Part shown: positions 20,658 through 33,180 of the stretch, piece by piece | How the letters are laid out: every line of letters starts with the position of its first letter | Numbering within the stretch: the stretch's first letter is position 1 | The notes under the pieces: generated by a model | Database searches by the model: none | What the model was told of the DNA's origin: nothing | Seen by the model: the letters and a program-made list of their open reading frames with translations, nothing else | Assembly: GCF_918797505.1 (NCBI RefSeq) | Contig: NC_092797.1 | Location: 29,711,372 to 29,775,371, forward strand | Direction of reading: 5' to 3' | DNA from: Bemisia tabaci | Taxonomy: Eukaryota; Arthropoda; Insecta; Hemiptera; Aleyrodidae | Length of the DNA: 64,000 nucleotides | Made by a program: the position numbers and the translations under genes

Positions 20658-20881
20658 CAGGACGGAGGTTCCCGAAGTTTCCGCGGAGAGGAGGAGGCAC
20701 CAGAAAAAAAAATGATAAAAAAAGGAAGCGGGCCTTGGTCGTCGGCCCTACATCATTTCTTGAAATCGGTGACGTGGTCCGATGCTTTGAACTTCATTTT
20801 CCAGGAGGTGATTTTGTGCCGCATGTCTGGAGTGCACCGGTTTCGTCGAGACGGATCAGCGCTCACGTTTGGATTCTTGAT
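20658..20881 (-). other. Possible 5' UTR exon with an upstream open frame
   Basis: A strong acceptor (TTTCTTTGTTGCAG) ends at 20882 on the minus strand. From there one frame is open for 43 codons (KNPNVSADPS ... HVTDFKK) and stops at TGA about 110 bases before the coding ATG. There is no good donor inside, so it reads best as UTR with an upstream frame, beginning MRHKITSWKM, or as part of an alternative isoform. Confidence 0.45.
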
Positions 20882-20940
20882 CTGCAACAAAGAAATAAAA
20901 TGAAACTGTTAGTCGGCTTTTATTTGGTTTATTCAAGTCT

Positions 20941-21147
20941 ACACTGGAAAAAAGTCTCTTGGATCTTGAGTCTAGACTCTTGACAAATTTGGCAAAAAAA
21001 AGGCTCTTGATCCAATCGGATTTTTGCTGAAATCAAAAGGAATTTTCCTTAAATTAAGAGGCTTGCCTCTCGATTCAAGCAAAAATCCGATCGAATCATG
21101 AGTATTTTCCCTTGTCAACATTTTTAAGAGCCCAGAGACTTTTTTAC
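20941..21147. mobile_element. Family F MITE
   Basis: Begins ACACTGGAAAAAAGTCTC. Mirrored segments GGATTTTTGCT and AGCAAAAATCC, and GTCTCTTGG answered by the CAGAGAC end. A second copy lies at 58547-58804. The right end is truncated. Confidence 0.75.
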
Positions 21148-21919
21148 TTTCTCGCGCCCCTAGGGTAGAGGAAGTATTGTCATCCTTCAAGGAGGGGAAA
21201 AAGTTGAAATTTTATCATTTCTGGACGTTTCAGGGTCCCTGGAGTCAAAATAACCATACTTGAGAAAATGTGTGTCCGTTCGTCCGGCGTCCCCAAAATC
21301 TGTGTACAGCCTAGCTCAGAATCTATCTGTTCAATTTCATTCAACATTTGCAGAGAAGATTATGGTCTCCTCATTTTACGTCGTGCAATCTTGTGATCAT
21401 AATCATTGTGATTTCGATGATTATTCAGGTGATTCTATATGCGAACTCCCCAAAATTAGGTACAAATTGACTGGAAATGGTCTGAACTGATGACAAAGTC
21501 AAATATTGAATCTCAATCTATTTTTTAAGACTTCTGAGCTTATATTTAGTGGCAAAACTAGTATGATTTACTATTGGTACAATTTGTAAAGCTCAAAAGT
21601 TATAAATAAGAAAAAGAAATGAAACCTATCGTAGTGGCTTATTAAAGTATCTAACTCACATTAGAATTTATATTCTGTACATGCTCTTTACGTGTTAATC
21701 CCATATTTATCCGAATCTATTGTTGTCTGAGACTCACCAAGACAACTCTCTTAGTTTCCTTTAAAGAGTGCTAGGACACCATATTAACATGCGAATCACA
21801 CTTCAATATCTACTTGCTTGAAAGCGAACGTGGTCAAAACGCGTTTGGAGTTTCTGATTAATTTCTCGCGGCGATACTTGTCTTCGACAAACTGTCGAAG
21901 AGAAAACCTGAGCAGCGAC
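21148..21919. other. Gene-free stretch
   Basis: AT-rich; only short unsupported open frames. Nothing recognised. Confidence 0.5.
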
Positions 21920-22105
21920 TCGATAGTTGAATCGTTATTGAATGGCCATGATCGATAAAAAGCATTGCTAAGATAGGGATTTATCGATCAGGATTATTCG
22001 ACAACGATTCAACAATCGATATCGAATGACCATGATCGATAAAAAGCATTACTGAGATAGGGATTTATCGATCAGGATCATTCGATAACGATTTAACGAG
22101 CGACC
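21920..22105 (+). repeat. 84-bp tandem duplication
   Basis: Two copies of a unit with CCATGATCGATAAAAAGCAT and GGGATTTATCGATCAGGAT. Each unit is itself palindromic around ATCGAT. Confidence 0.88.
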
Positions 22106-22116
22106 CGTGGGCCTGT

Positions 22117-22471
22117 ATTTGGACGTACTTCTGTCAAACAGATTATGTACAGGTGAGAAATATGGGGTGTGCTCGTCCGTTCTCTCGCCGTAAGAGTGAA
22201 TCATAATAATAAAGCGCCAGTGACGTCACCGGAGATGGATGGAGGTCATAAACTCATGAGCCCTGTCCACAAACCTCTCGTGCCATGCCCACGGCTCACA
22301 TAATCCGCATTCAGTTGGCACATACCTCTGTTCGCTAAATTTAAAATCCCGCTTTTCCAATTCTTCAAAAGAAATCACGCCCTTTTCATATTGTTCCTTT
22401 TGCAGCTTTCTAGAGCGCGCCCCATATTTCTCACCTGCACATAGTTCTGTTTGATAGAAATACGTCCAATT
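22117..22471. mobile_element. Family H MITE
   Basis: Left end TTTGGACGTACTTCTGTCAA and right end ATAGAAATACGTCCAAT are inverted over about 50 bp, through GAGAAATATGGGG and CCCCATATTTCTC. Sister copy at 33334-33467. Confidence 0.85.
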
Positions 22472-25400
22472 CTTCGTGCATTAGCGTATGACTTTTTGCC
22501 CAGCATTTAAAATTGAAGGCAATTCTCTAGTCCCTCGCTGTCATTAGTTTTCGAACCGAGTTGATACATCTGCCTGTTGGTAGAGTTCGCTCCACGTTGC
22601 ACGCATTCGATTCTGTAACTACATCGCGTAAATCATAGTTTAAGTCAAATTAGATTTTAGTACGTGACCCCTCACATATTACTGGTTGAATCGCCGATGC
22701 CTGACGGGAACACACGAGGACACGGTGTAGATTATCTCTTCCGAAGATGACAGTCGGCGTTATCCATTATGTCATACACCGGTGAGCTATGCGCTGACGT
22801 CCATTCATGACATCAAGAAATAACTGCCGCTCTTTTCTTCTTCTATTCTTCCTACTTGCCCTTCCTTCGGCCGCTGTCTGCCATCAGGGGTCATGGAACG
22901 CTCAAGACCGCACCGTTGTCTACGCCCACCTCTGAGTGCGCATGCGCAACTCATCCACGAGTGTCTTTGCCGATCCTATTCCGCGCCACGATGTAAGATT
23001 TCACGGAAACTTCTTTTCACTGACGCTCAATCCAATTCTGAAAGTGGAAAATATACCTCACCATCTGATGGCTGTGATCGAACGTGTGCTTAAGCACTGA
23101 CTTGGCTGTCACATACAAGTTCTCATGAATGAAGCCCATTCTGCAGTTATTTCCCGGTGTCAGTGCCATTGAAAGCCGTTTGTCTGATGGCCAATGTTGC
23201 CGCTTCGGAATCAAAGAGTTAGACTTATCTTGGACCTTCTAAAATTTAGCAAGGCCGCCATGACTTGAAATGTGATAACTACATTTTGAAAAATAATGAC
23301 CACGAGGACGATGTTTCGTGTACCACGTCTTTTGATGAAAAATATACAGTTTGTGGCAGTTTGAGGCGGATAACGTTGAAATTTAAAACGATTTCAAATT
23401 TTCTCGAGATTCAACTGATCCATCAGCAGTTAGGTGGCCAATCCTCAGGTTTACAACGGCGTAAATCATAACAGACGTCTCCTCAATTAAAGACACTTCA
23501 GGAAACACTGAAATACGGTCTCCTTGCTTTTATATGCCACGAGAACATTTTTGGAGTCGGCTAGCCATTCACCAAATATCATCCTTCAAATTTAAAAAAT
23601 TCAAATGTTAAGCTATCGTCCTAGTATGATTGACGAGTCAATATACTCAATTGTTTTATATATCATGCTTCCAAGACTGTGGGTTCGCTTACTCTCAATC
23701 AAATATTATAGCCAGTATCAGATGAGATCAATATCAACAGTATCCAGGCTTTTGTTTTTGAACTTAGGCTTCTACGCTGTTGACGTCTAGCAAAGGAGAA
23801 TTTGCAGGTGTCTGAAATTTGATGAACTCTGTGTTTGAATGGACGCTACCAGGTGAGCTGAACACGAGGATACCCTTGGTTCATAAATTGAACAATTATT
23901 CGAGGAAATATTACAAAATGATCTAATCTGCTAAAATACATGCGTTTAAATGGGAAATGCCGCCAGATGACGTCACTATGTGGCGTATTTTCTCACTTTT
24001 AAATCTATTTTAATACTATTTCCCATGGCCGAAAAAATTATAAAAAATACTGCAAAATTAGCTCTTTAGGCAGCTTCAGCTGAAGCAATAAAAAATTTGC
24101 GTGCAAATTCTCCACGTCATTTTAGCTGAAATCAGGGGTAGCAGCTAAAATCGTTTAAAGAGGGTCTAAGCAATGGAGGTAAAACTGTAAGTGGTTTTTC
24201 TTTGCCCACCCCATCGTTCCAGCTTTACTTTTCCACAATTATGTGACGTGATAGAATTATATCACGTATGAAAAATGAATGATGATCTGCGTGCATGCGT
24301 GCATGCCCTTTAAAGTAGGCAGCAAGTGATACGGTGACAATTGCGTCGAATGGCAACGCTGCCGAAGGAGTCGTACTTCCGTAAGTAATGGTTCGGTTCA
24401 TAACGTAAACTAATAATCATTCAGCAATAAATTTATGCGGGGTGGAAAATGAAACCTCGGCACGGGACAAAGACCGGCACCGGAGACGCCTTTGGCCTTC
24501 GCCCCCTTAAGTCGCATGTCATGCGATACCGGCGCAAACTGCACGCTTAAGTCACTCCGTAAGAAAACGAAGCCACCTTTATGGCATCGATTAATTCAAT
24601 TATATTCTTTTGATACTCGATCGATTAGGATCATCTCCTTGTCCCTTAACCCCACTTCCTTCACTGTTCGAAAAGGGTGTTCCTCGAAGGAAATGCTCGA
24701 AGGGACACACCCACACTAAAGTCGATTCACCATTTCCTGCAACTCCCCTCAAGATATATGTAATTACTTCATACCACAAGTTATCCGCCCCCAGGTTTAT
24801 TTATTAACTCTCATAATCGGTGTAAAAATGCTTTGACTGTCTTCAAATCCTGTGACGAAATGAATCCCATCGATTCCGTGTCTTTGTACACTGAAAAATG
24901 TATTTTTCTGCAGTATCTCTTCTTTCGGGAGGATAAGGCTAATGGAAGAATTTAATGCGCTGTAGTTACACTTATTATATTTGTGCCACAATATTAAGAC
25001 TCCGCGCTGTTTTAGAGTTGAATTAGGTACTGACGGAAAATTTACTGACTCAGGGATAAAGTATAACGTGGTACCGTAGGACAGTTTATAAAATGTAGAA
25101 TAAACCACAATAACAGCGATTTGAATTAATTAGGACTGAAAAATAGAGAAAAGTATGGAAATCTCTAAATTCTTTCCGAAGCTTATTTTAATCCCCATGG
25201 CATCCGGAACTCAATTTTTTTTATCAATACGGTGACATTCGTGACAGGTACTAAATTGTGGGGATTTAGTGGTTGCATAAGACTTTCATCTGTTCAAAGA
25301 AACTCAAGCGTCAGAAAAAATAAGAACTCGACGAAAAACTATCTCTGTGTTTGAAGAAACATACTACTGAATTACTGAATAAATGATATGTAAGAGGATG

Positions 25401-25606
25401 CTGCTCAGCAGCTCACTCATAGACAGGTTCTAGAAACATATTCACAGAATTAAAAGGTTATCGTTGATTGCAGTTGGGCGTGGCTATAATTTAAAATTAT
25501 TAATTCAGTTCTTGTCAAAATGATCAACTTCAAATTTTTGTCGGTGCCTATCCTCCGAATCAAGCTCAATTTTCGGAGCATATCAGTTAGTCCATCATTT
25601 TCTCCC
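22472..25606. other. Gene-free stretch
   Basis: Mixed composition with a GC-rich patch at 22860-23000. Open frames of 60-100 codons have no recognisable domain. Nothing supported. Confidence 0.45.
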
Positions 25607-25713
25607 TTAGTCTATAGGGACCACACATTTCAACCAATAGGATCGCTCCATACTCCTTATATCATTTTCGTCTTTAGCTTTGTCTATCGATTTCAATAAC
25701 CAGCCCGCAGGGG
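25607..25713. mobile_element. Family G fragment
   Basis: CAACCAATAGGATCGCTCCA, CTTTGTCTATCGATTTCAAT and CAGCCCGCAG match one end of the element at 46348-46612. Confidence 0.7.
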
Positions 25714-26036
25714 GAGTACACGATAAAACAGCGTTCTCAGCTTCTTCATACGAATTACAGCAACTGCCCACGAGTGGGCTAAAAGAGGTCACATGGTCAG
25801 CGCAGCCGCGACAGTTCATCAATGCGTAACTAGGCGCGTCGTTGACGCTATGCGTTAACGTCATGCACTTATGACGTGGAGCTTGGATCCCGTAACCGTC
25901 GCGGCGCAAAAGTAAAAGTGACTTCGGAGACGACCAGTCGCTCGGAACGTCAACTGCCGATAATACGTCAACTCAACTCGTTCGATATGGGACAAAGGGA
26001 AGGAGATACACAAAGCAAAACCTCTTGCTCTCACTT

Positions 26037-26284
26037 CTGCCGTGCTAAGGAAGAACGCCGTATGAGCATTCGAGAGTTGTCAAATTCACTTCGATAAAAA
26101 TGATTATTTTTGAGGAAAGTTATGATTAGTTTTCCTTTGAATTTTCAGAATCTTTAGGTGAGATCGCGAACAATTTTATCTGAAAAATTGCGGGAGGAAA
26201 ATGAGCATAAGTTTACCAGGAAATTCGCGTTTTATGAAAGGAGATTTGGCAACGCCTGAAGGTTCATACGGCGGACTTCCCAGG
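26037..26284. mobile_element. Family A MITE, right end degraded
   Basis: Begins CTGCCGTGCTAAGGAAGAAC; the right arm has TTGGCAACGCCTGAAGG and CATACGGCGG but the final GCACGGCAG is lost. Confidence 0.85.
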
Positions 26285-26469
26285 TCTGATTTGAGCAAGA
26301 GTGTGACGTTGTCGTCGTCTTCCTTATTGGAGCACTTGCAATTCTTTCATGCTGCGTTTTAACACCTGTGCAACCGATCCGCCTGAAAAGTTATTGTCAC
26401 GCGGCCGTTTTGATGTAACAATAAAAACATGAACTATCAACATCCACCGCATGGTAAAGCCAGTTGTTT

Positions 26470-26595
26470 CGATTCTCAATTCCCCATTTGAAGCTATGGT
26501 AAAAGATCGATTATAAAGGTGTGCGTTGCGAACACCCTGTTTATCGATACTTTCCTACAGGTAACCGATATATCGCAAATGACGCCACACCGCTG
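26470..26595. mobile_element. Family B hAT-like MITE, partial
   Basis: Matches the body of family B: GGTAAAAGATCGATTATAAA, GCGAACACCCTG and CGATATATCGCAAAT, ending GACGCCACACCGCTG. The left terminus is missing. Confidence 0.7.
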
Positions 26596-27217
26596 ATGTT
26601 AGCCTTGGAGCCAACGCTCTTTCAAGTGGAATAACAAAAGTGGGCTGGAAGTTTGCTTTTCAACGATTGTTGTTGCTAATTAAACTGAGGACAAAATCGA
26701 ACGTGGAAGAATGATAGGATGCAAGGTGGTAGGCCCGGTTCTACAGTAGTTTACCCTTCCCATTTGATTTTATTTGTGTCAGTTTCGGTACCTCCGTAAG
26801 CTGATAAAATTTTATTCAAACGCTGTTCATTCAATTATTCTCGTGATTTTGTGATTTATTTATAGATTTATCACATGTTCCAAGCAATTCCTATTCAGTC
26901 ACAGTTAGTATCCAAAATTTAGGGATGAGACTTTGAGACTGAAAAATGACGAAATAAGATTAATAATCATGCTCTTCCTTAAATTGTAGATTCAACGTAG
27001 ATTTTTGGGGGAAAATCAATGCATTAGAAAAGTTCCCCTGCAGTGACTGCCCTCGTATGATATTATTCGTAGAGTGACTAGTGGAGGGTGCCTTTGAAAC
27101 GCGCAAAATATGCTCCACCCGATCAAGAGGATGCAGGTTGTAAACGATATTTTCCTCGTGACGTCATATGAACACGTCGCGTGAACATGACGACGATGAT
27201 AATGTACGTTCATAATA
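26596..27217. other. Gene-free stretch
   Basis: AT-rich; nothing recognised between two transposon copies. Confidence 0.5.
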
Positions 27218-27470
27218 CTACCGTATTCAGGAAGAACGCCGTATGAGCCTTCAGACGTTGCCAAGTTTCCTTCGATAAAAATGGAATTTACTAGGAAAAT
27301 TGTGAATATTTGTGTCCAAAAATTTCAGCCAATTTAGTGCGCAATTTAATCTAAAACATCTTAAAATTTTAAAGGAAAATTTGTATGAATGTCGTCAAAA
27401 ATACATGTTTTATCGAGGGAAATTTGGCAACTCTCGAATGTTCATACGGCGTTCTTCCTTACCACGACAG
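27218..27470. mobile_element. Family A MITE
   Basis: 253 bp; ends CTACCGTATTCAGG and CCTTACCACGACAG. Exact 4-bp duplication AATA on both sides. Confidence 0.9.
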
Positions 27471-27750
27471 AATACGCCTCGTCACGCCTCGCTACACTGA
27501 CATGACGGTGACGGTGGTTGACGGTATTATTTTGACCTGAACTCTGCCGTCCTAAGAATAAACGTCGGACGAACCTTCAAAAGTTGCCAGATTCCCCCGA
27601 TAATACATTAATTTTCGGAAAAAATTCAGAATATTTTTCCTTAATATTTTTACAGGTACCAGGAATATCACTGGTATAATGACCTGAATTACTTCACGGG
27701 AATTAAAACGACAAGTATCCGGGAAAATTGTATCATATTAGAGGTGTCGT

Positions 27751-28100
27751 CAGATAAGTTGACCATTGTTTACTCTCGGTTTGCAAGGGCTGACGACGAA
27801 TATGACGAATATGACGACGAATATGTGCCTCCGCACAAAACGGCATTCGCTACTATCCACCTTGAAAACATCCGTCTCATGATTGTACCGTAAAAAAACT
27901 ACTCATCAGTTATGATTCGCGACTTTTATGTAGTTGTGATTGTGAGTGGCTAAAAATTAAAGTGTTACAAGGTTTAAAAGTATAAAAAAAAAGCTCATCT
28001 AAGCTTGTGTTGTTGCAGCTGCGAGTCAGATGTTTTCATGTGGATAGTAGTGACGCGAAAATGCTTGCAAACCAAAAGTAAACAATGGTCAACTTACCTG
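27751..28100. mobile_element. 350-bp MITE with 37-bp inverted ends
   Basis: AAGTTGACCATTGTTTAC on the left and GTAAACAATGGTCAACTT on the right are exact complements; the match extends inward to TTTGCAAG/CTTGCAAA. Nested inside a family A copy. No other copy seen in the window. Confidence 0.88.
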
Positions 28101-28102
28101 TC

Positions 28103-28404
28103 CATGGTGTCTAGTTTTTTCTCATTTTGGGAAATCTCGATGAAATCCTGATTTTTCCTGATTTCTGACTGCTAAATCCTTATTTCATAATTTTTACAAA
28201 TCCTGATTTTTTGCGGAGAAATATTAAAATTTCTGCATATTGTATGCGAAAGCATAAAAAAATCCGATCGGACGTCCGACTTTTCTCAAATCCTGATTTT
28301 ACGACCGATTCTTCCTCAAATCCTGATGATATCGCGGTTAAATCCTGATTGACCTTAAATTCTGATGGAATCGGGAAAATCGGGATAATCCTGCTGATAG
28401 ACGC
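28103..28404. mobile_element. AATCCTGATT-rich element, hAT-like ends
   Basis: Left end CATGGTGTCTAG and right end TAGACGCCCTG are inverted. The interior repeats AAATCCTGATTT about eight times. Ends of the CAGGGTGTCTA type are common in invertebrate hAT-derived MITEs (from memory). Confidence 0.55.
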
Positions 28405-28478
28405 CCTGCTGAAGACATCTCTAGTGGAGATTTGGCGACGTACACATATTCATAGAATGTTTTTTCGTAGCACGGCAC

Positions 28479-28780
28479 CGAAGTCGAGTGAGCTGAGCTC
28501 GGTTCAGCTTGAGTTCTGCTTTGGCAAGATCAGCTGACCTCCTTGACACCAGCTCGACGGACGCGGCTCCAGATGTACCCGAACCCGCCTCTTCGTTTAC
28601 GTGACGTCACATGACGTTCGCCTGTCCGCTTACGCCCGCCGCGACTCGACGCGAGGGATTTGAAACGGACCAGTGAGCATGCGGAGGTCCGCTGATTCTC
28701 CGCAGAGAGCAGAGCGGGGTCGCGGCAGACATTCTTCGCCAATTGTTAAAAAAAACACGAAAAAGAGACTGCGGTGGACC
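28479..28780. other. GC-rich island, candidate promoter or 5' exon
   Basis: CpG-rich stretch with GTGACGTCAC (CRE-like) and several CGCCGCG motifs, far above local GC. No splice-supported coding frame. It could be a distal promoter of the minus-strand CABIT gene, or unrelated. Confidence 0.25.
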
Positions 28781-29062
28781 CAGGATGGTAAAATTTCATG
28801 AAAAATAAAATCTTGAAATTTCACGTGTAATATTTTATGAAATTTCAAAAATTTATGAAAGACATTGAAAAGTAGCGGTTCCTTTTCATGCTTTGCAAAA
28901 TTTAAAAATTGGGATTTTCTGCTATTTTTGTGTGTTTGCGTGCGTGTTGCATACTCTAGCCCCTGAAAAATATGAAATATTTCACAGCCTCGTGAAATTT
29001 CATGAAATATTTCAATGAAATTTCCAACCTTTCATTTCTGTCTTCCGTTACATGCCACCCTG
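28781..29062. mobile_element. Family J hAT-like MITE
   Basis: Starts CAGGATGGTAAAATTTCATG and ends CATGCCACCCTG. Flanks GGTGGACC and GCTGGACC agree at 7 of 8 bases, an 8-bp hAT-type target duplication. Confidence 0.8.
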
Positions 29063-29255
29063 GCTGGACCTGACCAGCTCTGAGAAACTTTTACGTTGTG
29101 GCGCTTACAAGGAAACTTTGGTAAAAAAGAATGATAGTGGTTGTACTGGATTTCTAACTCGGGAAATCTAGCAACCCGCACTAAATCTGATAGTTTATCA
29201 TATAACTGGTAAACGTAACCAGATGCATGGCTGACACTAACAGCGATCTAGAAAT

Positions 29256-29507
29256 CTGCTTTGTTAAGGATAAACGCCGTATGAAAATTTGAGAGTTGCC
29301 AAATTTCCTCCGATAAAATGTTTATTTTGGAGGAGAGTTATGAATATTGATAATTAAAATTTTCCGAAAATTTAGACCTGATATCGAGTAAAATTCTTTG
29401 AGATATTGAAATAAAATATGCACAGGTTTCCTGGAAAACTCATATCTTATCTTAGGAAATTTGGCAACGTCTGAAGGCTTATACAGCGTTCTTTCTTAAA
29501 ACAGCAG
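29256..29507. mobile_element. Family A MITE
   Basis: 252 bp with diverged ends CTGCTTTGTTAAGG and CTTAAAACAGCAG; internal AACGCCGTATGA and GTTGCCAAATTTCC retained. Confidence 0.85.
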
Positions 29508-29770
29508 TAATAGTTGCTAAATTTTCTGTGGATCGTATTAGATATCTTATTCGTGGGGACGGTATCAACAATTAAAACGATTTTTGTCGGTGTCTGGGAC
29601 GGAAAGTAACGTGATATAACGTAAAACTACTTTTTTCTTTACTTGATGATATTTTCTATTTTAGCAAGTATTACAGGAAACAATTAGCCAACAAGCGGAA
29701 AACATGCACGAAACACTGTAAAGTAAAGTAATATTAGTTTGCAAATGCTGTACTTGAAATAAATCTACGA

Positions 29771-30030
29771 GCCTGGCCACATTACTGCAAGCAACTATTA
29801 CTGCTCTAAATCCGCTGAAATTGCCTACTTTAACTTTTGAAGGCGTTTGGTCAGAATGAGCGCAAAACAGTGTAGTAATGTCAAATGTCAGTCAGGTAAT
29901 GGCATGTTTGAAACGAGTGAATATAGTCGCACTGCTGCAATCAACTATTACTGCTCCAAAGCCGCGTATGTTGCCTATTTCAATTTTTGAAGGCCATTTG
30001 GACGGAATGAACGTTAAACAATGAAATAAC
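29771..30030 (+). repeat. 150-bp tandem duplication
   Basis: CAACTATTACTGCTC occurs at 29791 and again 150 bases later, followed in both copies by GCCTA and TTTTGAAGGC. Confidence 0.8.
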
Positions 30031-30033
30031 TAA

Positions 30034-30065
30034 ATTTTAATTAACATCCCAATGTTAATTAAAAT
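30034..30065. repeat. Perfect hairpin, 14-bp arms
   Basis: ATTTTAATTAACAT, 4-base loop, ATGTTAATTAAAAT. Confidence 0.95.
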
Positions 30066-31796
30066 ACGCCTCACCAGGAATTACATTGCAATGACGAATG
30101 TATTTCCGTTTGAAAGATTTGAGACGAATCAGAAACTACATCGAGATGACTTATTATAATTAATTAGCGTATTAGCTTCCTACTCTCCAATCAGTTTGTC
30201 GAAGAGCCTGACGAGAGTGCGCGCAACGGAATTTCAGAATAACACGCCGAGACACAGAGCAAACGATAGCAAACAAAAAAAATATATTGGAAAAAAGTAG
30301 GCCCAGAGAGCTCTTCGGCGCCTATGAGACAGATATCGGTGGAATCTTGCTTGTCTTCCAAAGCCCACACCAAGAGTAATTACGTAAAAACTTGATGACT
30401 CTGGCGTGAAAAAATGGAGAGATAAGAGGCGGATGACGGAAAGAGGAGAGACAGCACGACGATATTACAGCAACAAGTCTAGAACTTAAGGAAAAACAAT
30501 AGGGTCGGGAACGGATGAAAAACGAATTGAGAACACTTTCACTTTGGTTGTTGTGCTTTGCCAGTGTCAACCGGAAGACACGAAGATAAGCAAGAGTGTT
30601 TTTGACTTTCGACGGTAGAATTGAACATTACCGCACTTAGAAAATGAGGTGTGTGCGAGTCACATTCCGAACATTGAACAATCTTTTAACAGTAGTGTAC
30701 TCAGGGCGGCTTATAAGTCCAATTCAATTTGCTCTACCATTAATATTTTGTGAATTAACGATTTCAATTATTAACTATGTCAGATATGATCAATAAATTA
30801 AAGATATAAACGGATAACTAAAAACAATTATAATTTGGTTTCTCAATTTTATATAATGTGTATGGGAGTAAAAACATTTTTTCCGCAGCATTTTCTTGGT
30901 CTAAGTGGAATACCTCGCCGGTATTCAGATTTTCCTGACAATTCAGGGAGAAACATTATTTCTTTTTCTCCTCACTAAAAAATGAAACTCAAACCCATTG
31001 ACGATTTGTCTTTTCTTTTATAGCTTCTCTCTCTTCTCCTCTCTCTTCTCTCTTTTTTTCTCATCTAAAATTCTTAATGCCATATTTTTTTAAGGTCTCG
31101 AGAACAAAAAACCATTATTCTATGAAATCTACGATAATTTTTTTAAGGTTTTTATCACGTAAATAATATTCTTTGGAGGCGTTGAGAAAAAACCTCAGAT
31201 CAACAAAATATCTTGATTAACATGTTCATGTATGAAGTAAATAAGCTTATTTTTCAATACTATCGTTCTTTCTTCTTTTTTTCCGAACAACTATAATTTT
31301 GTATCACAATATGCAGTCCCAGTGATAATTCAGAGACTTAAACGCCAGGGTAAAAAAGGCAACTGGCTCACATCAAAACCATATTACATCGTATATTCTG
31401 ATCAGCAGAACTTGTTCTCTGAAAAATATATCCAACATAGTTTGTCTCCTACTTTTTACATAGTGGGGGCCATTGAGTATTGACGGATCCAAAGGCCTTT
31501 TATTCAAAGGCAGTCTGGCGAGTCATATCAGTGCCACAGATTTTGAATTGTGCGCACATGACAACTTGCAGAATGCAAACCGTCTTAACCTTATTACGAC
31601 CTTGCTGTACTGTATTTATAAGTAAAAGGAGGAAGTAGTCGGGTTGCGGGATTAACTCAATTAAGCGAAATTAACTGAGGTCTCGAAACGTAATTTGGAG
31701 GGGGAAATGCCAAACAATATAGCCAGAGCTTTGTGAAACTACAAACGAAGTTTTTCATTGGAGCAATGTCTTGCGGATCTGTGCAATGTAGTTATT
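30066..31796. other. Gene-free AT-rich stretch
   Basis: Pyrimidine-rich patches around 31020-31060; no gene or repeat family recognised. Confidence 0.5.
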
Positions 31797-32049
31797 CTGC
31801 CGTGCTGAGGGAAAACGCCGTATGAGCCTTCAGGCGTTGCCAAATATCCATTTCTTAAACAAAAATTTCTTGATGAACTTATAAATATTTTCCTCCCAAT
31901 TTTTTAGATAATGTTTTTCGCAATTTCACCTGAAGTTCTTGAAAATTTCAAGGAAAAATATTCATAACTTTCCTCAGAGACGAACATTTTATCGAAGGAA
32001 ATTTGGCAATTCTCGAATTTTCATAGGGCGTTCTTCCTTAGTACGGCAG
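31797..32049. mobile_element. Family A MITE
   Basis: 253 bp; CTGCCGTGCTGAGGGAAAAC start and CCTTAGTACGGCAG end. Flanks TATT and TACT agree at 3 of 4. Confidence 0.9.
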
Positions 32050-33180
32050 TACTGAAGCTGAGCATTTCATGTCTCAGACGTAGAATATCAAAAACGTAAA
32101 CAAAATATTATTGAATGAGTTATTCGTTTAATTGACATTATCAATATTGATGGCTGATGTCGAAAGAAATACCTATCACTGGGCGCTACGTTTTAAGCCT
32201 CTACTTATGTTTTTTTTCCTCTTTTGTAATGGAGACCCGATTAATTCTTCTGGATTTTTTCTGGTAGGTCTTTCCACTCATTGAGATATATTTTCAAAAG
32301 ATTTTAAGGCGAGATTTTGTTTGTTTCCTTTTATGTAAATGAAAAAAATAACTAATAATTCATATACATTTTTTGATGTTGCAATAGAGATACGCATTTT
32401 CGACGTAACCCATCGATATGTTTATTAGGGTGCGGGGTCCGTAAAGTTCAATCAAAGACAATAGAGTGAAGAGGTCCATTTTAACTCTCATTGCACATTT
32501 TGTCGATAAATTATCCCTTGGTGCCCAACATCTTCATAAATAATGCCGGACACTTATGAAAGCGTCAAATAAAGAACCAACCCATTCAAAGATCCGCAAG
32601 GGTTTAGAGGTCACCTCTTAGTTTACGGTCTTGTTACTTGAGATGACGTCACTTATTGCCAGTCAAGGTGAGCCTGTGCTCGCATAATTGCTCATTTCTC
32701 CAACAACGTCTAGACCATTACTTCTCGCAAAAATCCGAACTTCCTTGTGAGTCATGGGTATCTAAGAATCTGAGCTTAAAACATTAATATAGGATAAATC
32801 AAAATAAAGTTACCGAAGTGTGCTTATAGACATTGAACAAAAAAAGGTATATATGACTGGTCGAACTCATACAGTTTAAAAGCCGATCTTTTATGGGGAT
32901 TACTGGGTATAGTTTCAAAAATTTTGGAGACTCATCTTGTCTCGTAGTAGCCTGTATGTTTGTGGGCAAAGGTCAATCTCTAACGCAAAATCGTTGAAAT
33001 GATCCAAGGCCATTCAATCAAAACTCGATAGAAATAGAGACAAAAATAACCAAGCGCAACACGGAGTAACTATTTTCCGACTTCAATCCAGTGTCTCAGA
33101 GGACAAAATGTCTCACTGAGACGATATAAGCGGTGCGTACACAAATGTTGAATAAAAATTATACGGACGTAATTCGATTT
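32050..33180. other. Gene-free stretch
   Basis: AT-rich, no recognisable feature. Confidence 0.5.

Larger units (their letters stand above)
27544..28478. mobile_element. Family A MITE interrupted by two other elements
   Basis: Left arm 27544-27750 (CTGCCGTCCTAAG) and right-arm remnant about 28415-28478 (GAGATTTGGCGAC ... GTAGCACGGCAC). The middle holds an inverted-repeat element (27751-28100) and a separate repeat-rich element (28103-28404). Confidence 0.75.

Noticed and set aside
20128..20715. 195- and 145-codon plus-strand frames over CABIT exon 1
   Set aside because: Antisense shadows of a GC-rich real exon.
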